NCBI GenBank assembly: GCA_025963965.1
Contig: JAOPZS010000031.1
Span: 1-51,035 of the forward strand
Reading direction: 5' to 3'
DNA length: 51,035 bases
DNA from: Solirubrobacterales bacterium
Lineage (GTDB): Bacteria; Actinomycetota; Thermoleophilia; Solirubrobacterales; Solirubrobacteraceae
Shown here: piece after piece, positions 23,793 through 33,547 of the stretch
How the letters are laid out: each line of letters begins with the position of its first letter
Numbering within the stretch: the first letter of the stretch is position 1
The notes under the pieces: generated by a model
Database searches by the model: none
What the model saw: only the letters and a program-made list of their open reading frames with translations
Told to the model about the DNA's origin: nothing
Program-made: the position numbers and the translations under genes

Positions 23793-25708
23793 AGCTCAAG
23801 GCCGGAGCTCTGTTGTGCTGCGATCACGTGCGTGACGGCGTTGATCAGCGCGAGGTGCGTGAACGCCTGCGGGTAGTTGCCGAGGTGGCGCCCGGAGGAG
23901 GCCTCGAGCTCCTCGCCGTAGAGCTCGAGCGTCGAGGAGTAGGACAGCAGCCGCTCGCACAGGTGCTCCGCCTCCCGGTTCTCGCCGATCTCAGACAGCG
24001 CCGAGACGAGCCAGAACGAGCAGATCAGGAACGTGCCCTCCTTTCCCTCGAGCCCGTCGTCGGTCGCCTCGGTGCGGTAGCGCAGCACGAGCCCGCCCTC
24101 GGTCAGCTCCTCGCGGATCGCCTTCACGGTCGCGCGGACACGTTCGTCGTCCGGTGGCAGGAAGCGCACGAGCGGCACGAGCAGCGTCGAGGCGTCGAGC
24201 GCGTCCGTGTCGTAGTGCTGGCGGAACACGCCGCGCTCGTCGACTCCCTTCTCGAGGATCTCCTCGCGGATCTCGTCCGCCAGCTGCTGCCAGCTCTGGG
24301 CCAGGTCCTCGTCGCCGCGCCTTTCGGCCAGCCGCGCGCCGCGGTCCATCGCCACCCAGCACATCAGCTTCGAGGAGACGTAGTGTCGCGGCTCTCCGCG
24401 TGCCTCCCAGATGCCCTGGTCCGGTTCCCGCCAGACCCGCATGGTGCACTCGACCTGGTCTTTCAGCACCGGCCACAGGCGCTCCGGGATGTGGTCACGC
24501 TTCTTGGAGTGCAGGTAGACGGAGTCGAGCACGGCCCCGTAGACGTCGTTCTGGCGCTGGTTGTACGCGCCGTTGCCGACACGCACGGGTCGTGCGTTCT
24601 CATAGCCCTTGAGGTGGTCGAGCGTGGTCTCCTCCAGGTCCTTCTGGCCCTTGATGCCGTACATGATCTGAAGCGATCCGTCCTCGTTGCGCTCCATGTC
24701 GGCGACGTACTGGACGAAGTCGTCGGCCTCCCAGTCGAGACCCAGCGCGTGCAGGGCCCACAGCGTGAACGACGCGTCGCGCATCCAGCAGTAGCGGTAG
24801 TCCCAGTTGCGTTCCCCGCGCGGCGTCTCCGGCAGCGAGGTCGTCGGCGCGGCGACCAGCGCTCCTGTCGGCATGAACGTGAGGCCCTTCAGGACGAGCG
24901 CCGAGCGCTGCAGGTGAAAGCGCCACGGATGGTCCGGGTAGGTGCCGTCGGCCAGCCACGTGCGCCAGAAGTGCGCCGTGCGTTCCATGTGCCCCTCTGC
25001 CTGCTCGACCGTGTGCGGCCCACCGAGACCCTCCGTCCAGGACAGGGCGCAGAAGCGCTTCTCGCCTTCGGACATCGTGTGACGGCCGTGCGCGCGGTTG
25101 CCCTCCACGCCCATGCGGATGTCGCTGAAGACCCTGAAGGCAGTCACGTCGTCGGTCGCGTCGATCGCGCACGCGCCGTCCTCGCCGGTCTGCACCACGT
25201 TCCAGGTGGCCGGGTTGGAGCCGTAGTCGAGCATCGGCTCACAGACGATCTCCACCTGCACCTGTCCCTGGATGCACTCGATGATCCTGACGATCAGGTG
25301 GTCGGCGTCGTAGTCGGTCGGGGGGCGCGTGTGGCTCGAGCCGTGATCGTTGTCGTGCCACGGGCCGATCGTCAGCGCGTCGATGACCCGGATCCACCCC
25401 TGGGGGGTCATCCAGGTCGTCTCGATGATGTTCGTGCCCGGGATGTAGCGCCGCCCGGCGGGCACGTAGACGCCGTACGGTCCGACCCGCCAGCTGCCGG
25501 CACCGCGGTCGAGCATCGCTCCGAAGACCGACGGCGAGTCGAAATGCGGCAGGCACATCCACTCGATCGAGCCGTCGGAGGCGACGAGCGCGCCGGTGTG
25601 GCAGTCCGACAGGAACCCGTAGTCGGCGATCGGCGGAAACGGCGAGTCGATCGACGTCGCGCTGGTGCCCCTCGCAACCGGCGTCTCGGGATCGCTGCCG
25701 CTCACCAT
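23789..25708 (-). CDS. GH15 family glycoside hydrolase (glucoamylase/trehalase-like)
   Basis: A 639-residue GH15 enzyme. The N-terminal beta-sandwich contains [19 protein letters not shown] and [18 protein letters not shown]. The alpha/alpha barrel begins near residue 290 with [20 protein letters not shown], and the acid region [20 protein letters not shown] has its Glu at about 435; [16 protein letters not shown] and [14 protein letters not shown] follow. This architecture matches the mycobacterial trehalase-like GH15 proteins, so trehalose or a malto-oligosaccharide may be the substrate. No signal peptide, so probably cytoplasmic. The start ATG at 25708 overlaps the end of the MBL gene by 7 bases; longer in-frame starts lie inside that gene and are unlikely. 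Confidence 0.92.
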   Translation of the reverse strand: MVSGSDPETPVARGTSATSIDSPFPPIADYGFLSDCHTGALVASDGSIEWMCLPHFDSPSVFGAMLDRGAGSWRVGPYGVYVPAGRRYIPGTNIIETTWMTPQGWIRVIDALTIGPWHDNDHGSSHTRPPTDYDADHLIVRIIECIQGQVQVEIVCEPMLDYGSNPATWNVVQTGEDGACAIDATDDVTAFRVFSDIRMGVEGNRAHGRHTMSEGEKRFCALSWTEGLGGPHTVEQAEGHMERTAHFWRTWLADGTYPDHPWRFHLQRSALVLKGLTFMPTGALVAAPTTSLPETPRGERNWDYRYCWMRDASFTLWALHALGLDWEADDFVQYVADMERNEDGSLQIMYGIKGQKDLEETTLDHLKGYENARPVRVGNGAYNQRQNDVYGAVLDSVYLHSKKRDHIPERLWPVLKDQVECTMRVWREPDQGIWEARGEPRHYVSSKLMCWVAMDRGARLAERRGDEDLAQSWQQLADEIREEILEKGVDERGVFRQHYDTDALDASTLLVPLVRFLPPDDERVRATVKAIREELTEGGLVLRYRTEATDDGLEGKEGTFLICSFWLVSALSEIGENREAEHLCERLLSYSSTLELYGEELEASSGRHLGNYPQAFTHLALINAVTHVIAAQQSSGLEL

Positions 25709-26541
25709 TCGATCCTCTCGAAGTGCGGTCGCTCGACGCCCGGCGGCAGCACCTGATCGTCTTCGAGCTTGTCGAGGTGCGCCGCGAGCGTCGCGGCGGC
25801 GACCGGCCGCAGCTGCCCCGGCACGTCGGACCAGACCGCATCGAGCAGCTCCTCGACCGTGCGCCGCCCTTCGGCCAGCGCCATGATCAGGTGGGTCTCG
25901 CGATCGATGCGATGGGCTGCATATTGTTCGAGCCTGCTGTGCGCGTCCCACACGGGCGGCCCGTGGCCGGGACACAGCACATTGAAGTCTTCACGAAGAC
26001 GCAGACGGGTCAGCGCCAGCAGGTAGCCCGCCATCGCGCCCGGGTACGGACTGATGAACACGCTGCCGCTGCCGAGCACTGCGTCGCCGGTGAAGCATGC
26101 CCCGTCGGCGACGAGCGCATAGTGGTCGGCGGCGTGGCCCGGCGCGAAGATCGCCGTGAACGGCCCGGCCTTCTTACCTTCGCCGAGCACGATGTCGACT
26201 GCGCCGCGAGCGGCAGCGAGCGGCGCGCCGAAGCGCTCCGCCACCGTCTGTGCCGCTTCGGAGTGGTCGTGATGGTCGTGCGTCACCACCACGCCGCCCA
26301 GCCCGCCGCGCGCCTCGATCGAGCTGTAGAGCGCCTCCAGGTGCTCCTCCAGCAGAGGCCCGGGGTCGACCACCCACGTCGGCGAGTGCCCGACCAGCCA
26401 GCTGTTCGTCCCCGTGAGCGTCAGCGGGCCCGGGTTCGGCGCGCGCACGAGCTCGATGTCGTAGTGCTCGCGCAGATCCGCCAGCGACTCCTCCTCCGCG
26501 GGCTCGCGGGGCTCGAGCAGCTCGCCGTCACGCGTGTCCAT
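25702..26541 (-). CDS. Metallo-beta-lactamase fold hydrolase (LACTB2-like)
   Basis: A 279-residue MBL-fold protein. The metal motif THDHHDHSEAA lies at residues 87-97, with APGHAADHYAL, TGDAVLGSGSVFISP and LCPGHGPPV as the further ligand loops, and a C-terminal helical domain (RTVEELLDAVW, AAATLAAHLDKLEDDQ) as in LACTB2-type hydrolases. It probably cleaves a thioester, phosphodiester or lactone; which one is unclear. A TAACGT box ends 6 bases before the ATG and no Shine-Dalgarno is seen, suggesting a leaderless mRNA. The 3' end overlaps the GH15 start by 7 bases, so the two are coupled. Confidence 0.9.
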   Translation of the reverse strand: MDTRDGELLEPREPAEEESLADLREHYDIELVRAPNPGPLTLTGTNSWLVGHSPTWVVDPGPLLEEHLEALYSSIEARGGLGGVVVTHDHHDHSEAAQTVAERFGAPLAAARGAVDIVLGEGKKAGPFTAIFAPGHAADHYALVADGACFTGDAVLGSGSVFISPYPGAMAGYLLALTRLRLREDFNVLCPGHGPPVWDAHSRLEQYAAHRIDRETHLIMALAEGRRTVEELLDAVWSDVPGQLRPVAAATLAAHLDKLEDDQVLPPGVERPHFERIEW

Positions 26542-26547
26542 GGCGCG

Positions 26548-26559
26548 ACGTTAGCTAAC
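26548..26559 (-). promoter_or_regulatory. Putative -10 box TAACGT overlapped by palindrome GTTAGCTAAC
   Basis: TAACGT (26553-26548 on the minus strand) ends 6 bases before the MBL ATG. The perfect 10-base palindrome GTTAGCTAAC (26550-26559) overlaps it and could be an operator. Confidence 0.4.
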
Positions 26560-26587
26560 GATCGCGCCGCGAGGACCGCGCCCGCGC

Positions 26588-27865
26588 CTACCTGCCGCGG
26601 GGACGCGCCGAGGCAACCTTGCGCGCGGGCTCGGTGCGTCCGGCCCCCGCGCGGGGGCCCTTCCTGGGACCGGCCGGGCGGGATCGCCTTTGGCGTCCAC
26701 GGCCCGTCGTGTCGCCCTTCATCGAGGCCGCCGGGCGCTGGCGTCCTGGGCGCATTCCCGCCTGCTGCAGCTGATCGTCGAGCCCGAGGCCGGCGAGCAT
26801 CCCGGCGAGCTCGGTGTGCTGGTCGGCGGTGACGAGCGTGATGCCCGTCCCGCTCGCGCCCGCCCGGGCGGTGCGTCCGACCCGGTGGACGTAGTCGTCG
26901 CGCGTGCCGGGCATGTCGTAGTTGATCACGTGCGTGATGCCCGCGACGTCGATACCGCGTGCGGCGACGTCGGTGGCTACGAGCGTGTCGACGGTTCCCG
27001 ACTCGAAGCTCGCCAGCGCCCGCTCGCGCTGTCCCTGGGACTTGTCGCCGTGCATCGCCACGGCGTTCACACTCGACTTGGACAGACGCTTGACGAGGCG
27101 GTCCGCGCCGCGCTTGGTTCGCACGAAGACGAGCGTCAGGCCGCGTTCGGAGCTGCCGAGCTCGGTCGTCAGCCGCCCAACCTTGCCCTCGTGGCTGACC
27201 GTCACGAAGCGGTGCTCGACATCGCCCTTGCGCTCCTCTGAGTGGGCATGCGAGTGACGCCGCGGGTCGGTCGTGTAGGCCTTGGCGATCCGGCCCACCT
27301 CGCCCTCGAGCGTCGCCGAGAACAGCAACGTCTGGCGCTTGGGCGACGTCATCTTCACGATCCGGTCGACGACGGGCTTGAAGCCCATGTCGAGCATCCT
27401 GTCGGCCTCGTCGAGGACGAGGATGCGAACGCGAGACAGGGACACGTCGCGACGCTCGATCAGGTCGAGCAGGCGCCCCGGAGTGGCGACGAGGATGTGG
27501 GCGCGGGCGGCGAGTCGCGCCTGCTTGACGATTCCGGCGCCGCCGTAGACGGGCGCGATCGACAGTGCCCGGGCGTGTGCCAGCGGGCGAAGATCGTCGA
27601 CGATCTGGAGCGCCAGCTCGCGGGTCGGCGCGAGAATCAGGGCCGACGGCCGCGCGTCTGAGTCTTTGAGCAGCTCGACGAGCGGGACTCCGAACGCGAG
27701 CGTCTTGCCCGAGCCGGTCGGGGACTGGGCCAGTACGTCATGTCCGTCGAGCACGTCGGGGATGACCATCCCCTGCACGGCGAACGGCGCGGAGATCTCG
27801 CGCGCGGCGAGCTCCTTCACGACGACCTCGGACACGCCGAGATCGGCGAAACTTGCATCCTTCAT
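26588..27865 (-). CDS. DEAD-box ATP-dependent RNA helicase
   Basis: A 425-residue DEAD-box helicase. The Q motif (FAVQGMVIPDVL) is near residue 28, motif I AQSPTGSGKT near 46, Ia APTRELA, Ib TPGRLLD, II LDEADRML, III FSATL, IV TLVFVRTKRGAD, V ATDVAARGIDV and VI HRVGRTARAG. A basic tail (RGRQRRSRPAGPRKGPRAG) would bind RNA. It probably acts in ribosome assembly or RNA turnover, as RhlE-type proteins do. The start ATG at 27865 has AAGGAG 9 bases before it; the frame is open upstream but not conserved. A hairpin sits just 5' of the ribosome site. Confidence 0.95.
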   Translation of the reverse strand: MKDASFADLGVSEVVVKELAAREISAPFAVQGMVIPDVLDGHDVLAQSPTGSGKTLAFGVPLVELLKDSDARPSALILAPTRELALQIVDDLRPLAHARALSIAPVYGGAGIVKQARLAARAHILVATPGRLLDLIERRDVSLSRVRILVLDEADRMLDMGFKPVVDRIVKMTSPKRQTLLFSATLEGEVGRIAKAYTTDPRRHSHAHSEERKGDVEHRFVTVSHEGKVGRLTTELGSSERGLTLVFVRTKRGADRLVKRLSKSSVNAVAMHGDKSQGQRERALASFESGTVDTLVATDVAARGIDVAGITHVINYDMPGTRDDYVHRVGRTARAGASGTGITLVTADQHTELAGMLAGLGLDDQLQQAGMRPGRQRPAASMKGDTTGRGRQRRSRPAGPRKGPRAGAGRTEPARKVASARPRGR

Positions 27866-28115
27866 GTAGTGGTGCTCCTTCTGGTGGCATCGGCCACCGC
27901 TGCAGATGGAGATTCGACTGACCCCATCCGCGCTCGGAGCGCCAACAAAGACAAAGAACCTCACGGACGACTTCGCCGCCCGTGGGCTGACCGTAGCAGC
28001 AACCACGGCGCTCGCTGGCGCCGGAGAGGGATCGTGCACCGCCGCCGGCGTCAGCTGGACATCCCGATGGAGACCGCCCAGCTGGTGCTTGGCTTCACCT
28101 CACCCTGATTTTGAG
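27866..28115 (-). promoter_or_regulatory. 250-base leader region of the helicase gene with a stem-loop
   Basis: No gene is supported here. A GGTGGC/GCCACC stem (27883-27898) with a four-base loop lies immediately upstream of the helicase Shine-Dalgarno. A TACGGT box at 27995-27990 could be a -10 giving a leader of roughly 120 bases. The stem might tune helicase translation; both points are weak. Confidence 0.35.
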
Positions 28116-29483
28116 CTACGCACTTCGGATGAGCTTCTTGTTGACGAACTCGTCGGCGCCGTAGCGACCGAGCTCGCGCCCGAAACCGGAGCGCTTGAAG
28201 CCGCCAAACGGCAGCTCCGGACTGTCTGCTCCGACGAGGTTGACGTAGACCATTCCGGCATCGATCTTGTCGGCGACTCGCTCGGCCTGCTGGGGATCGG
28301 TCGTCATCAGGTAGGAGCCGAGTCCGAACTGCGTGTCGTTCGCGAGCGCGATCGCCTCCTCCTCGGTGGAGACCTTGTAGACCTGCGCTACCGGTCCGAA
28401 GAACTCTTCCTGGGACGCGTCATCGCCGGGTTTGATGCCGGTCAGAATCGTGGGCTCGTAGAAGTTGCCCTGCCTATTGCCGCCTACGAGGATCTCGGCT
28501 CCGCTCTGGACGGCGCGGTTGACCTGGTCCTCGAGCCGGTCAGCCGCGGCGACCGATGAGAGCGGGCCGATCGCCGTCTCTGAGGAGGTCGGGTCGCTCG
28601 GCTTCGCCGCGGACAGCTGCTCGGAGAGCTTCTCCAGGAACTCGTCGTAAAGGGTGTCGAGGACGATGAACCGCTTCGCCGCGTTGCATGCCTGGCCGGC
28701 GTTCTCGAGCCGGGCTTCGGCGGCCTTCTCGGCCGCGTCGGCGACGCTGTCGGTGGCGAGAAGGATGAACGGGTCGGAGCCACCGAGCTCGAGGACCACC
28801 TTCTTGAGGTTCCGCCCGGCGATCTCGGCGACGGCGGCGCCGGCTCGCTCGGAGCCCGTGACCGACACGCCGCGCACCCGCGGATCGGCGATCACGCTCG
28901 CGATCTGCTCGTTCGAGGCGTAGATGTTCTGGTATGCCCCGGCGGGAAAGCCCGCGTCATCGAAGATCTGCGCGATCGCCTCAGCCGATTCGGGGCATTG
29001 CGGGGCGTGTTTGAGGAGGATCGTGTTACCGATCACGTGGTTGGGGCCGGCGAACCGCGCCACTTGGTAGTACGGGTAGTTCCAGGGCATGATCCCGAGC
29101 AGCACGCCGTAGGCGCTGCGGCGCACGAGTGCGGTGCCCTCGCCGCCGAGCAGCTCGATCGGCTCGTCGGCCATCAGCTTCTCCGCGTTCTCGGCGTAGA
29201 AGTCGTAGATCGCACCGGCGAAGTCAACCTCGCCGAGGGCCTGCTCGACCGGCTTGCCCATCTCACGCACGATGATCTCGGCGAGCGTCTGCCTGCGCTC
29301 GACGTGAAGCTTTCCGACCGACCGGATCAGCTCGGCGCGCTCGGCGACGATGGAGCCGGCGCCCCACGTCCGAGAGGCGGCCTCCGCGGCGCCGATCGCG
29401 GCGTTCAGGTCGGCGTCGGAGATCTCCGGATACTCCTTGACGGTCTCGTTCGTGGCGGGATTCACTACGGCGTAGGTGCTCAT
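28116..29483 (-). CDS. Aldehyde dehydrogenase, succinate-semialdehyde dehydrogenase type
   Basis: A 455-residue NAD(P)-dependent aldehyde dehydrogenase. It has the [14 protein letters not shown] motif at about 131-144, the catalytic Glu at 232 (LELGGSDPF) and the catalytic Cys at 266 ([12 protein letters not shown]), with [11 protein letters not shown] and [14 protein letters not shown] further on. The short length, starting at the VVNPATNE segment, and the overall pattern match the GabD2/SSADH group, which oxidises succinate semialdehyde to succinate. The ATG at 29483 has GAGGGAG upstream; a longer open frame runs into the alanine dehydrogenase gene. It is the last gene of the leftward amine unit, 56 bases after ald. 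Other short semialdehydes are possible substrates. Confidence 0.92.
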   Translation of the reverse strand: MSTYAVVNPATNETVKEYPEISDADLNAAIGAAEAASRTWGAGSIVAERAELIRSVGKLHVERRQTLAEIIVREMGKPVEQALGEVDFAGAIYDFYAENAEKLMADEPIELLGGEGTALVRRSAYGVLLGIMPWNYPYYQVARFAGPNHVIGNTILLKHAPQCPESAEAIAQIFDDAGFPAGAYQNIYASNEQIASVIADPRVRGVSVTGSERAGAAVAEIAGRNLKKVVLELGGSDPFILLATDSVADAAEKAAEARLENAGQACNAAKRFIVLDTLYDEFLEKLSEQLSAAKPSDPTSSETAIGPLSSVAAADRLEDQVNRAVQSGAEILVGGNRQGNFYEPTILTGIKPGDDASQEEFFGPVAQVYKVSTEEEAIALANDTQFGLGSYLMTTDPQQAERVADKIDAGMVYVNLVGADSPELPFGGFKRSGFGRELGRYGADEFVNKKLIRSA

Positions 29484-29539
29484 CTGGCTCCCTCTGTGCG
29501 TGACTTTCGGTCGGTATGCGTCACGATAGCCCGCTCCGC

Positions 29540-30637
29540 TCAGGCGGGCGCGGGCATGCCGAGCGCCTCGGCGACCGCCGGGTGGGTGATCTCGCCGCCC
29601 TTCACGTTCAGGCCGGAGCGCAGTTCGGCGCTCGACTGCAGCGCCTCCTCGACGCCGCGCTCGGCGATCTCGATCACGTACGGCGAGGTCGCGTTGGTCA
29701 ACGCGTACGTCGAGGTGATCGGCACCGCACCGGGCATGTTGGCGACGCAGTAGTGCAGGATGCCGTCCACCTCGTAGGTGGGGTCGGAGTGCGTCGTCGG
29801 CCGCGAGGTCTCGAAGCATCCGCCCTGGTCGATCGAGACGTCGACGAGCACTGCGTGCGGCTTCATCAGCTTCAGCTGCTCACGTGTGACGACATGCGGA
29901 GCGCGACCTCCGTGAACGAGCACGGCGCCGATCACGAGGTCGGCGGCGGCGAGCATCTCCTCGATCGCCAGCGTCGAGGAGTAGACCGTCGAGGCACGCC
30001 CGCCGAAGGCGATTTCCAGTTCGCGCAGCCGGTCGATCGAGCGGTCGAACACGAACACGTCCGCCTCCATGCCGATCGCGATGAACGCCGCGTTCATGCC
30101 GACGACGCCGCCGCCGATCACGAGCACCGTCGCCGCCGCGACGCCCGGCACGCCGCCGAGCAGGATGCCGCGGCCGCCGAGCGGCTTCTCGAGCATGAAG
30201 GCACCGGCCTGCGTGGCGATCTTGCCGGCCACCTCGCTCATCGGCGCGAGCAGCGGCAGGCGGCCCGCGCGGTCCTCCACCGTCTCATACGCGATGCACG
30301 TCGCACCCGACTCCATCAGCCCGCGCGCGAGCTCCGGCTCGGCAGCCAGGTGCAGGTAGGTGAACAGGGTGTGCTCGGGGCGCAGCCTTGCCACCTCCTC
30401 GGGCTGGGGCTCCTTGACCTTCAACACCAGCTCGGCCTCGCCGAACACCGCATCGGCGTCCGGCACGATCCGCGCCCCCTGGGCGATGAACTGCTCGTCG
30501 CTCATCGCGCTTCCCTCGCCGGCGCCTGCCTGCACGAGCACCTCGTGACCGCGCGCTGTGAGCTCGCGCACGCCGGCCGGCGTGATCGCGATCCGGTACT
30601 CGTCGGTCTTGATCTCCGTCGGGACCCCGATCCTCAT
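29540..30637 (-). CDS. ald: Alanine dehydrogenase
   Basis: A 365-residue NAD-dependent alanine dehydrogenase interconverting alanine and pyruvate plus ammonia. It starts [20 protein letters not shown], with [36 protein letters not shown], the nucleotide motif [12 protein letters not shown] near 172-183, and [20 protein letters not shown]. All family landmarks are present at normal length. The ATG has AAAGGAG upstream. It lies between the PucR regulator and the semialdehyde dehydrogenase. The obvious role is to recycle alanine made by the pyruvate-dependent aminotransferase upstream. Confidence 0.96.
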   Translation of the reverse strand: MRIGVPTEIKTDEYRIAITPAGVRELTARGHEVLVQAGAGEGSAMSDEQFIAQGARIVPDADAVFGEAELVLKVKEPQPEEVARLRPEHTLFTYLHLAAEPELARGLMESGATCIAYETVEDRAGRLPLLAPMSEVAGKIATQAGAFMLEKPLGGRGILLGGVPGVAAATVLVIGGGVVGMNAAFIAIGMEADVFVFDRSIDRLRELEIAFGGRASTVYSSTLAIEEMLAAADLVIGAVLVHGGRAPHVVTREQLKLMKPHAVLVDVSIDQGGCFETSRPTTHSDPTYEVDGILHYCVANMPGAVPITSTYALTNATSPYVIEIAERGVEEALQSSAELRSGLNVKGGEITHPAVAEALGMPAPA

Positions 30638-30701
30638 TTACCTGGTGCTCCTTTGGGTAGCGAACGGCGCCCCGCCGGGGAGCGCTCGAGTGTGGCGCGG
30701 C

Positions 30702-31844
30702 TCACCGCGCAAGCTCCCGACCGCGCAGAGCGAGCCAGAACTCGATGCGGTCGCGGGCGTTGGAGAAGTCGCGTCCGGTGAGCTGCTCGATGCGACGAAT
30801 GCGGTAGCGCAGGGTGTGGCGATGGCAGAACAGCGCCCCGGCCGCCTTCTCCCAGTGCCCGTTGTTCTCGATGAACACGTCGAGCGAGCGCACCAGCTCG
30901 TCGCCGTACTCGCCCTCGCCGGATTCGATCGGGCCGAGAACGCTGCGGCAGTACGAGCTGAGCGCCTCCTCGTCCTGCAGCGAGAGCAGCAGCTGGAACG
31001 CGCCGAGATCCTCATAGGTGGCGACATCCGGCGCGTTGCCGTTGCGCAGCCGCACCGCCTCGAGCGAGCAGCGGGCCTCGTGGAAGCTCATGCGCAGTGA
31101 GTGCGTCGCCGCCGGCCTGCTCGCGGCCGCGCGCACGTCGCCAAAGCGCGGCAGCAGCTCGGCGCGGATCCTCGCGGCGAGCGCGACGGGGTCCAGCTCG
31201 CCCCGGCTTCGCGGGTCGCTCGCATCCACGACCGCGCACAGCAACCCGGCACGGATCGCCACGAGGTTGCCGACCCGCTCGGTGCTCAGCAGCCGCTCGA
31301 CGGCGGCGGCGGCGGCGCTCGCGTCCTCGAGGCGGAAGGCCAGCACTGCGATCCGCTCGCCGATCCCGAACGGGCGCAGGCGCGCCTGCAGATCCTCCGG
31401 GTAGAGGTGCCCGCTGAGCGCCTCCGAGAGCACGTCGCCGACCATGTTGCGCTGCAGCAGTTCGTAGCGCTCGTCGAGCAGTCGCGCGAAGGCGCGCTCG
31501 GTGATCGCGATGAACGGCAGCTCGTACGGCACCTCGAAGAGCGGGAAGTCGCGCTTGCGCGCCGCCGTGACGAGCGCCGCCGGCAGGCGCCGATGGGTGA
31601 AGCCCGTGCCGAAGCCCAGCGCGGCGATCTCGTGGCCGGCGATCCGGTCCAGGAACTCGCGCTGCGCCTTCGGGCCGGAGAGCTGCAGGCCGGTCGTCAG
31701 GAGCACCTCGCCGCCTTTCAGCCACGGCGTGGGGTCCGAGAGCTCGGTGCTGTGCACCCAGCGGACGTGCGCCTGGGCCGCATCGTGCCCGGTGGCGAGC
31801 TCGAGGCCGAGCTCGCCGATCAGGCTCTCGACAGTGAGCTCCAT
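30702..31844 (-). CDS. PucR family transcriptional regulator
   Basis: A 380-residue regulator: an N-terminal PucR-type sensor domain (VESLIGELGLELATG, LKGGEVLLTTGLQLSG, ALGFGTGFTHRRLP; about 1-125), a middle CdaR/GGDEF-like region, and a C-terminal HTH near 325-365 (FIENNGHWEKAAGALFCHRH, then TLRYRIRRIEQLTG). PucR proteins respond to small nitrogen compounds. The ATG at 31844 overlaps the end of the aminotransferase gene by 25 bases, so it is translated from the same message. It presumably senses the amine or a product and controls the divergent promoters at 33296-33547; that is inference from layout. Confidence 0.92.
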   Translation of the reverse strand: MELTVESLIGELGLELATGHDAAQAHVRWVHSTELSDPTPWLKGGEVLLTTGLQLSGPKAQREFLDRIAGHEIAALGFGTGFTHRRLPAALVTAARKRDFPLFEVPYELPFIAITERAFARLLDERYELLQRNMVGDVLSEALSGHLYPEDLQARLRPFGIGERIAVLAFRLEDASAAAAAVERLLSTERVGNLVAIRAGLLCAVVDASDPRSRGELDPVALAARIRAELLPRFGDVRAAASRPAATHSLRMSFHEARCSLEAVRLRNGNAPDVATYEDLGAFQLLLSLQDEEALSSYCRSVLGPIESGEGEYGDELVRSLDVFIENNGHWEKAAGALFCHRHTLRYRIRRIEQLTGRDFSNARDRIEFWLALRGRELAR

Positions 31845-33295
31845 GACTCCATTCGTTCGGAAGCCTCGGTGAGCACCGGCCGCAGGATCCCGACGATCTC
31901 CTCGAACTCCGCGCGGCCGGCGATCAGGGGCGGCGAGAGCTGCACGATCGGGTCGCCGCGGTCGTCGGTGCGGCAGATCAGCCCACGCTTGTACAGCTCG
32001 CCGGACAGGAAGCCGCGCAGCAGGTACTCGGACTCCTCGTCGTCGAACGTCTCCTTGGTCTCTTTGTCCTTGACCAGCTCGATCGCGTGGAAGTAGCCGG
32101 CGCCGCGAACGTCGCCGACGATCGGCAGGTCGCGCAGGCCATCGAGCATCTCGCGGAACAGGCCCTCGTTGGCGCGGACGTTGCCGGGCAGGTCCTCGCG
32201 CTCCATCAGATCGATGTTCGCCAGCCCGACTGCGCATGCGACCGGGTGCCCGCCGAACGTGAAGCCGTGAACGAACGACGACTTGCCCTGCAGGAACGGC
32301 TCTGCGATGTGGTCGCCCGCGATCAGCGCCCCGAGCGGCACGTAGGCAGAGCTGATGCCCTTGGCCGTCGTGATCATGTCGGGCTGGTAGCCGTAGCGCT
32401 CGCAGCCGAACCAGTGTCCGATGCGACCCCACGAGCAGATCACCTCGTCGGAGATCAGCAGCACGCCGTGGCGGTCGCAGATCTCGCGCACGCGCTGGAA
32501 GTAGCCCTCCTGCGGCGTGAAGCAGCCCCCGCCGTTCTGGACCGGCTCGAGGATCACGGCGGCAACCGTGTCGGTCCCCTCGAATTCGATCGCCTCCTCG
32601 ATCGCGTCGGCCGCCCACAGCTCATCGCGCTGCTCGCTCCATCGATAGGAGTTCGTGTTGGGCACGTGAACGCCGCCGGGGGTCAGCGGCTCGAAGGGCT
32701 CGCGCAGCGGCGGCAGCCCGGTGGCGCTCAGCGCCCCCATCGAGACGCCGTGGTAGGCGAGGTTGCGCGAGATCAGCTTGTAGCGGTTCATGTCGCCGCG
32801 CGCGCGGTGGTAGGCCTTGGCGAGCTTCCACGCCGACTCGACCGCCTCGGAGCCGCCTGAGGTGAAGAACACGCGGTTCAGGTTCCCGGGTGTCAGGCCG
32901 GCGATGCGCGCCGCCAGTTCGATCGCCGGCGGGTGCGCGTAGCTCCAGTTGGTGTAGAAGCCGAGCTTCGCCGCCTGGGCTGCGGCCGCCTCGCCGAGCT
33001 CAGCGCGGCCGTGTCCGGCGTTGACGCAGTAGAGCGCAGAGAGCCCGTCGAGGTAGCGCTTGCCGTTCTCGTCGTAGACGTAGCAGCCCTCCCCTCTGAC
33101 GATCACCGGCACCGCATGGTCGGCGTCGTAGGAGCCCATCCGTGTGAAGTGCATCCACAGGTGCTCGCGCGCGAGCCGCTGGAGGCGGTCGGGAGCCTCG
33201 GCCACCGCGGGCCCGGATGGCCCCGGCGCCCAGGAGTCGCTCGTGTCGGCGAGACCGGCCGCGGGGTTCGCCTCGTTCAGGTCGCTGCCTGCCAT
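31820..33295 (-). CDS. Class III aminotransferase (omega-amino acid/amine:pyruvate type)
   Basis: A 491-residue PLP aminotransferase. LWMHFTRMGSY near 47, GLSALYCVNAGHGR near 85-98, FFTSGGSEAVESAWKLA, SRNLAYHGVSMGALSATG, ILEPVQNGGG, LLISDEVICSWGRIGHW and the PLP-Lys in ITTAKGISSAYVPLGA are all present. This pattern fits omega-amino acid, putrescine or GABA:pyruvate transaminases rather than ornithine enzymes. The start has GAAAGGAGAG 5 bases upstream. It is first in a leftward operon with PucR, ald and the semialdehyde dehydrogenase and diverges from an APC permease. The amino donor is not proven. Confidence 0.93.
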   Translation of the reverse strand: MAGSDLNEANPAAGLADTSDSWAPGPSGPAVAEAPDRLQRLAREHLWMHFTRMGSYDADHAVPVIVRGEGCYVYDENGKRYLDGLSALYCVNAGHGRAELGEAAAAQAAKLGFYTNWSYAHPPAIELAARIAGLTPGNLNRVFFTSGGSEAVESAWKLAKAYHRARGDMNRYKLISRNLAYHGVSMGALSATGLPPLREPFEPLTPGGVHVPNTNSYRWSEQRDELWAADAIEEAIEFEGTDTVAAVILEPVQNGGGCFTPQEGYFQRVREICDRHGVLLISDEVICSWGRIGHWFGCERYGYQPDMITTAKGISSAYVPLGALIAGDHIAEPFLQGKSSFVHGFTFGGHPVACAVGLANIDLMEREDLPGNVRANEGLFREMLDGLRDLPIVGDVRGAGYFHAIELVKDKETKETFDDEESEYLLRGFLSGELYKRGLICRTDDRGDPIVQLSPPLIAGRAEFEEIVGILRPVLTEASERMESWSSLSRA

Positions 33296-33390
33296 CGAAT
33301 CTCTCCTTTCGGGATCACCCGAGTGCCGGCGCGCGGACCGCGCATCTAGACACTCAGGACAACACTATCCACGGCGGATCGCCGCCTCAA

Positions 33391-33427
33391 GTACGTCGTG
33401 GGCAAAGAGCCGCGATTCACGTTGTAC
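33391..33427. promoter_or_regulatory. Imperfect inverted repeat in the divergent control region, candidate PucR site
   Basis: GTACGTCGTG (33391-33400) and CACGTTGTAC (33418-33427) are inverted with 8 of 10 matches around a 17-base spacer. They sit centrally in the 252-base gap between the aminotransferase and permease genes, next to an AT-rich TATATAT run (33434-33440) and a CGGCG-GAT-CGCCG palindrome (33372-33384). No gene is seen in this gap. Confidence 0.35.
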
Positions 33428-33547
33428 AGGACGTATATATGACCGGTGACATTTTGGGACAGCTGCCACTTGCGCTGCCGCCGTCCCACCGCGTAACTTT
33501 CCGCACACGAGCAGGCGCCACGCCCCCCCGAGAGGAGAGAACGTCCC

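Noticed and set aside
23813-25756. A 647-codon plus-strand open frame over the GH15 gene
   Set aside because: Antisense shadow of a clear GH15 protein; composition is Arg/Val/His-rich without motifs.
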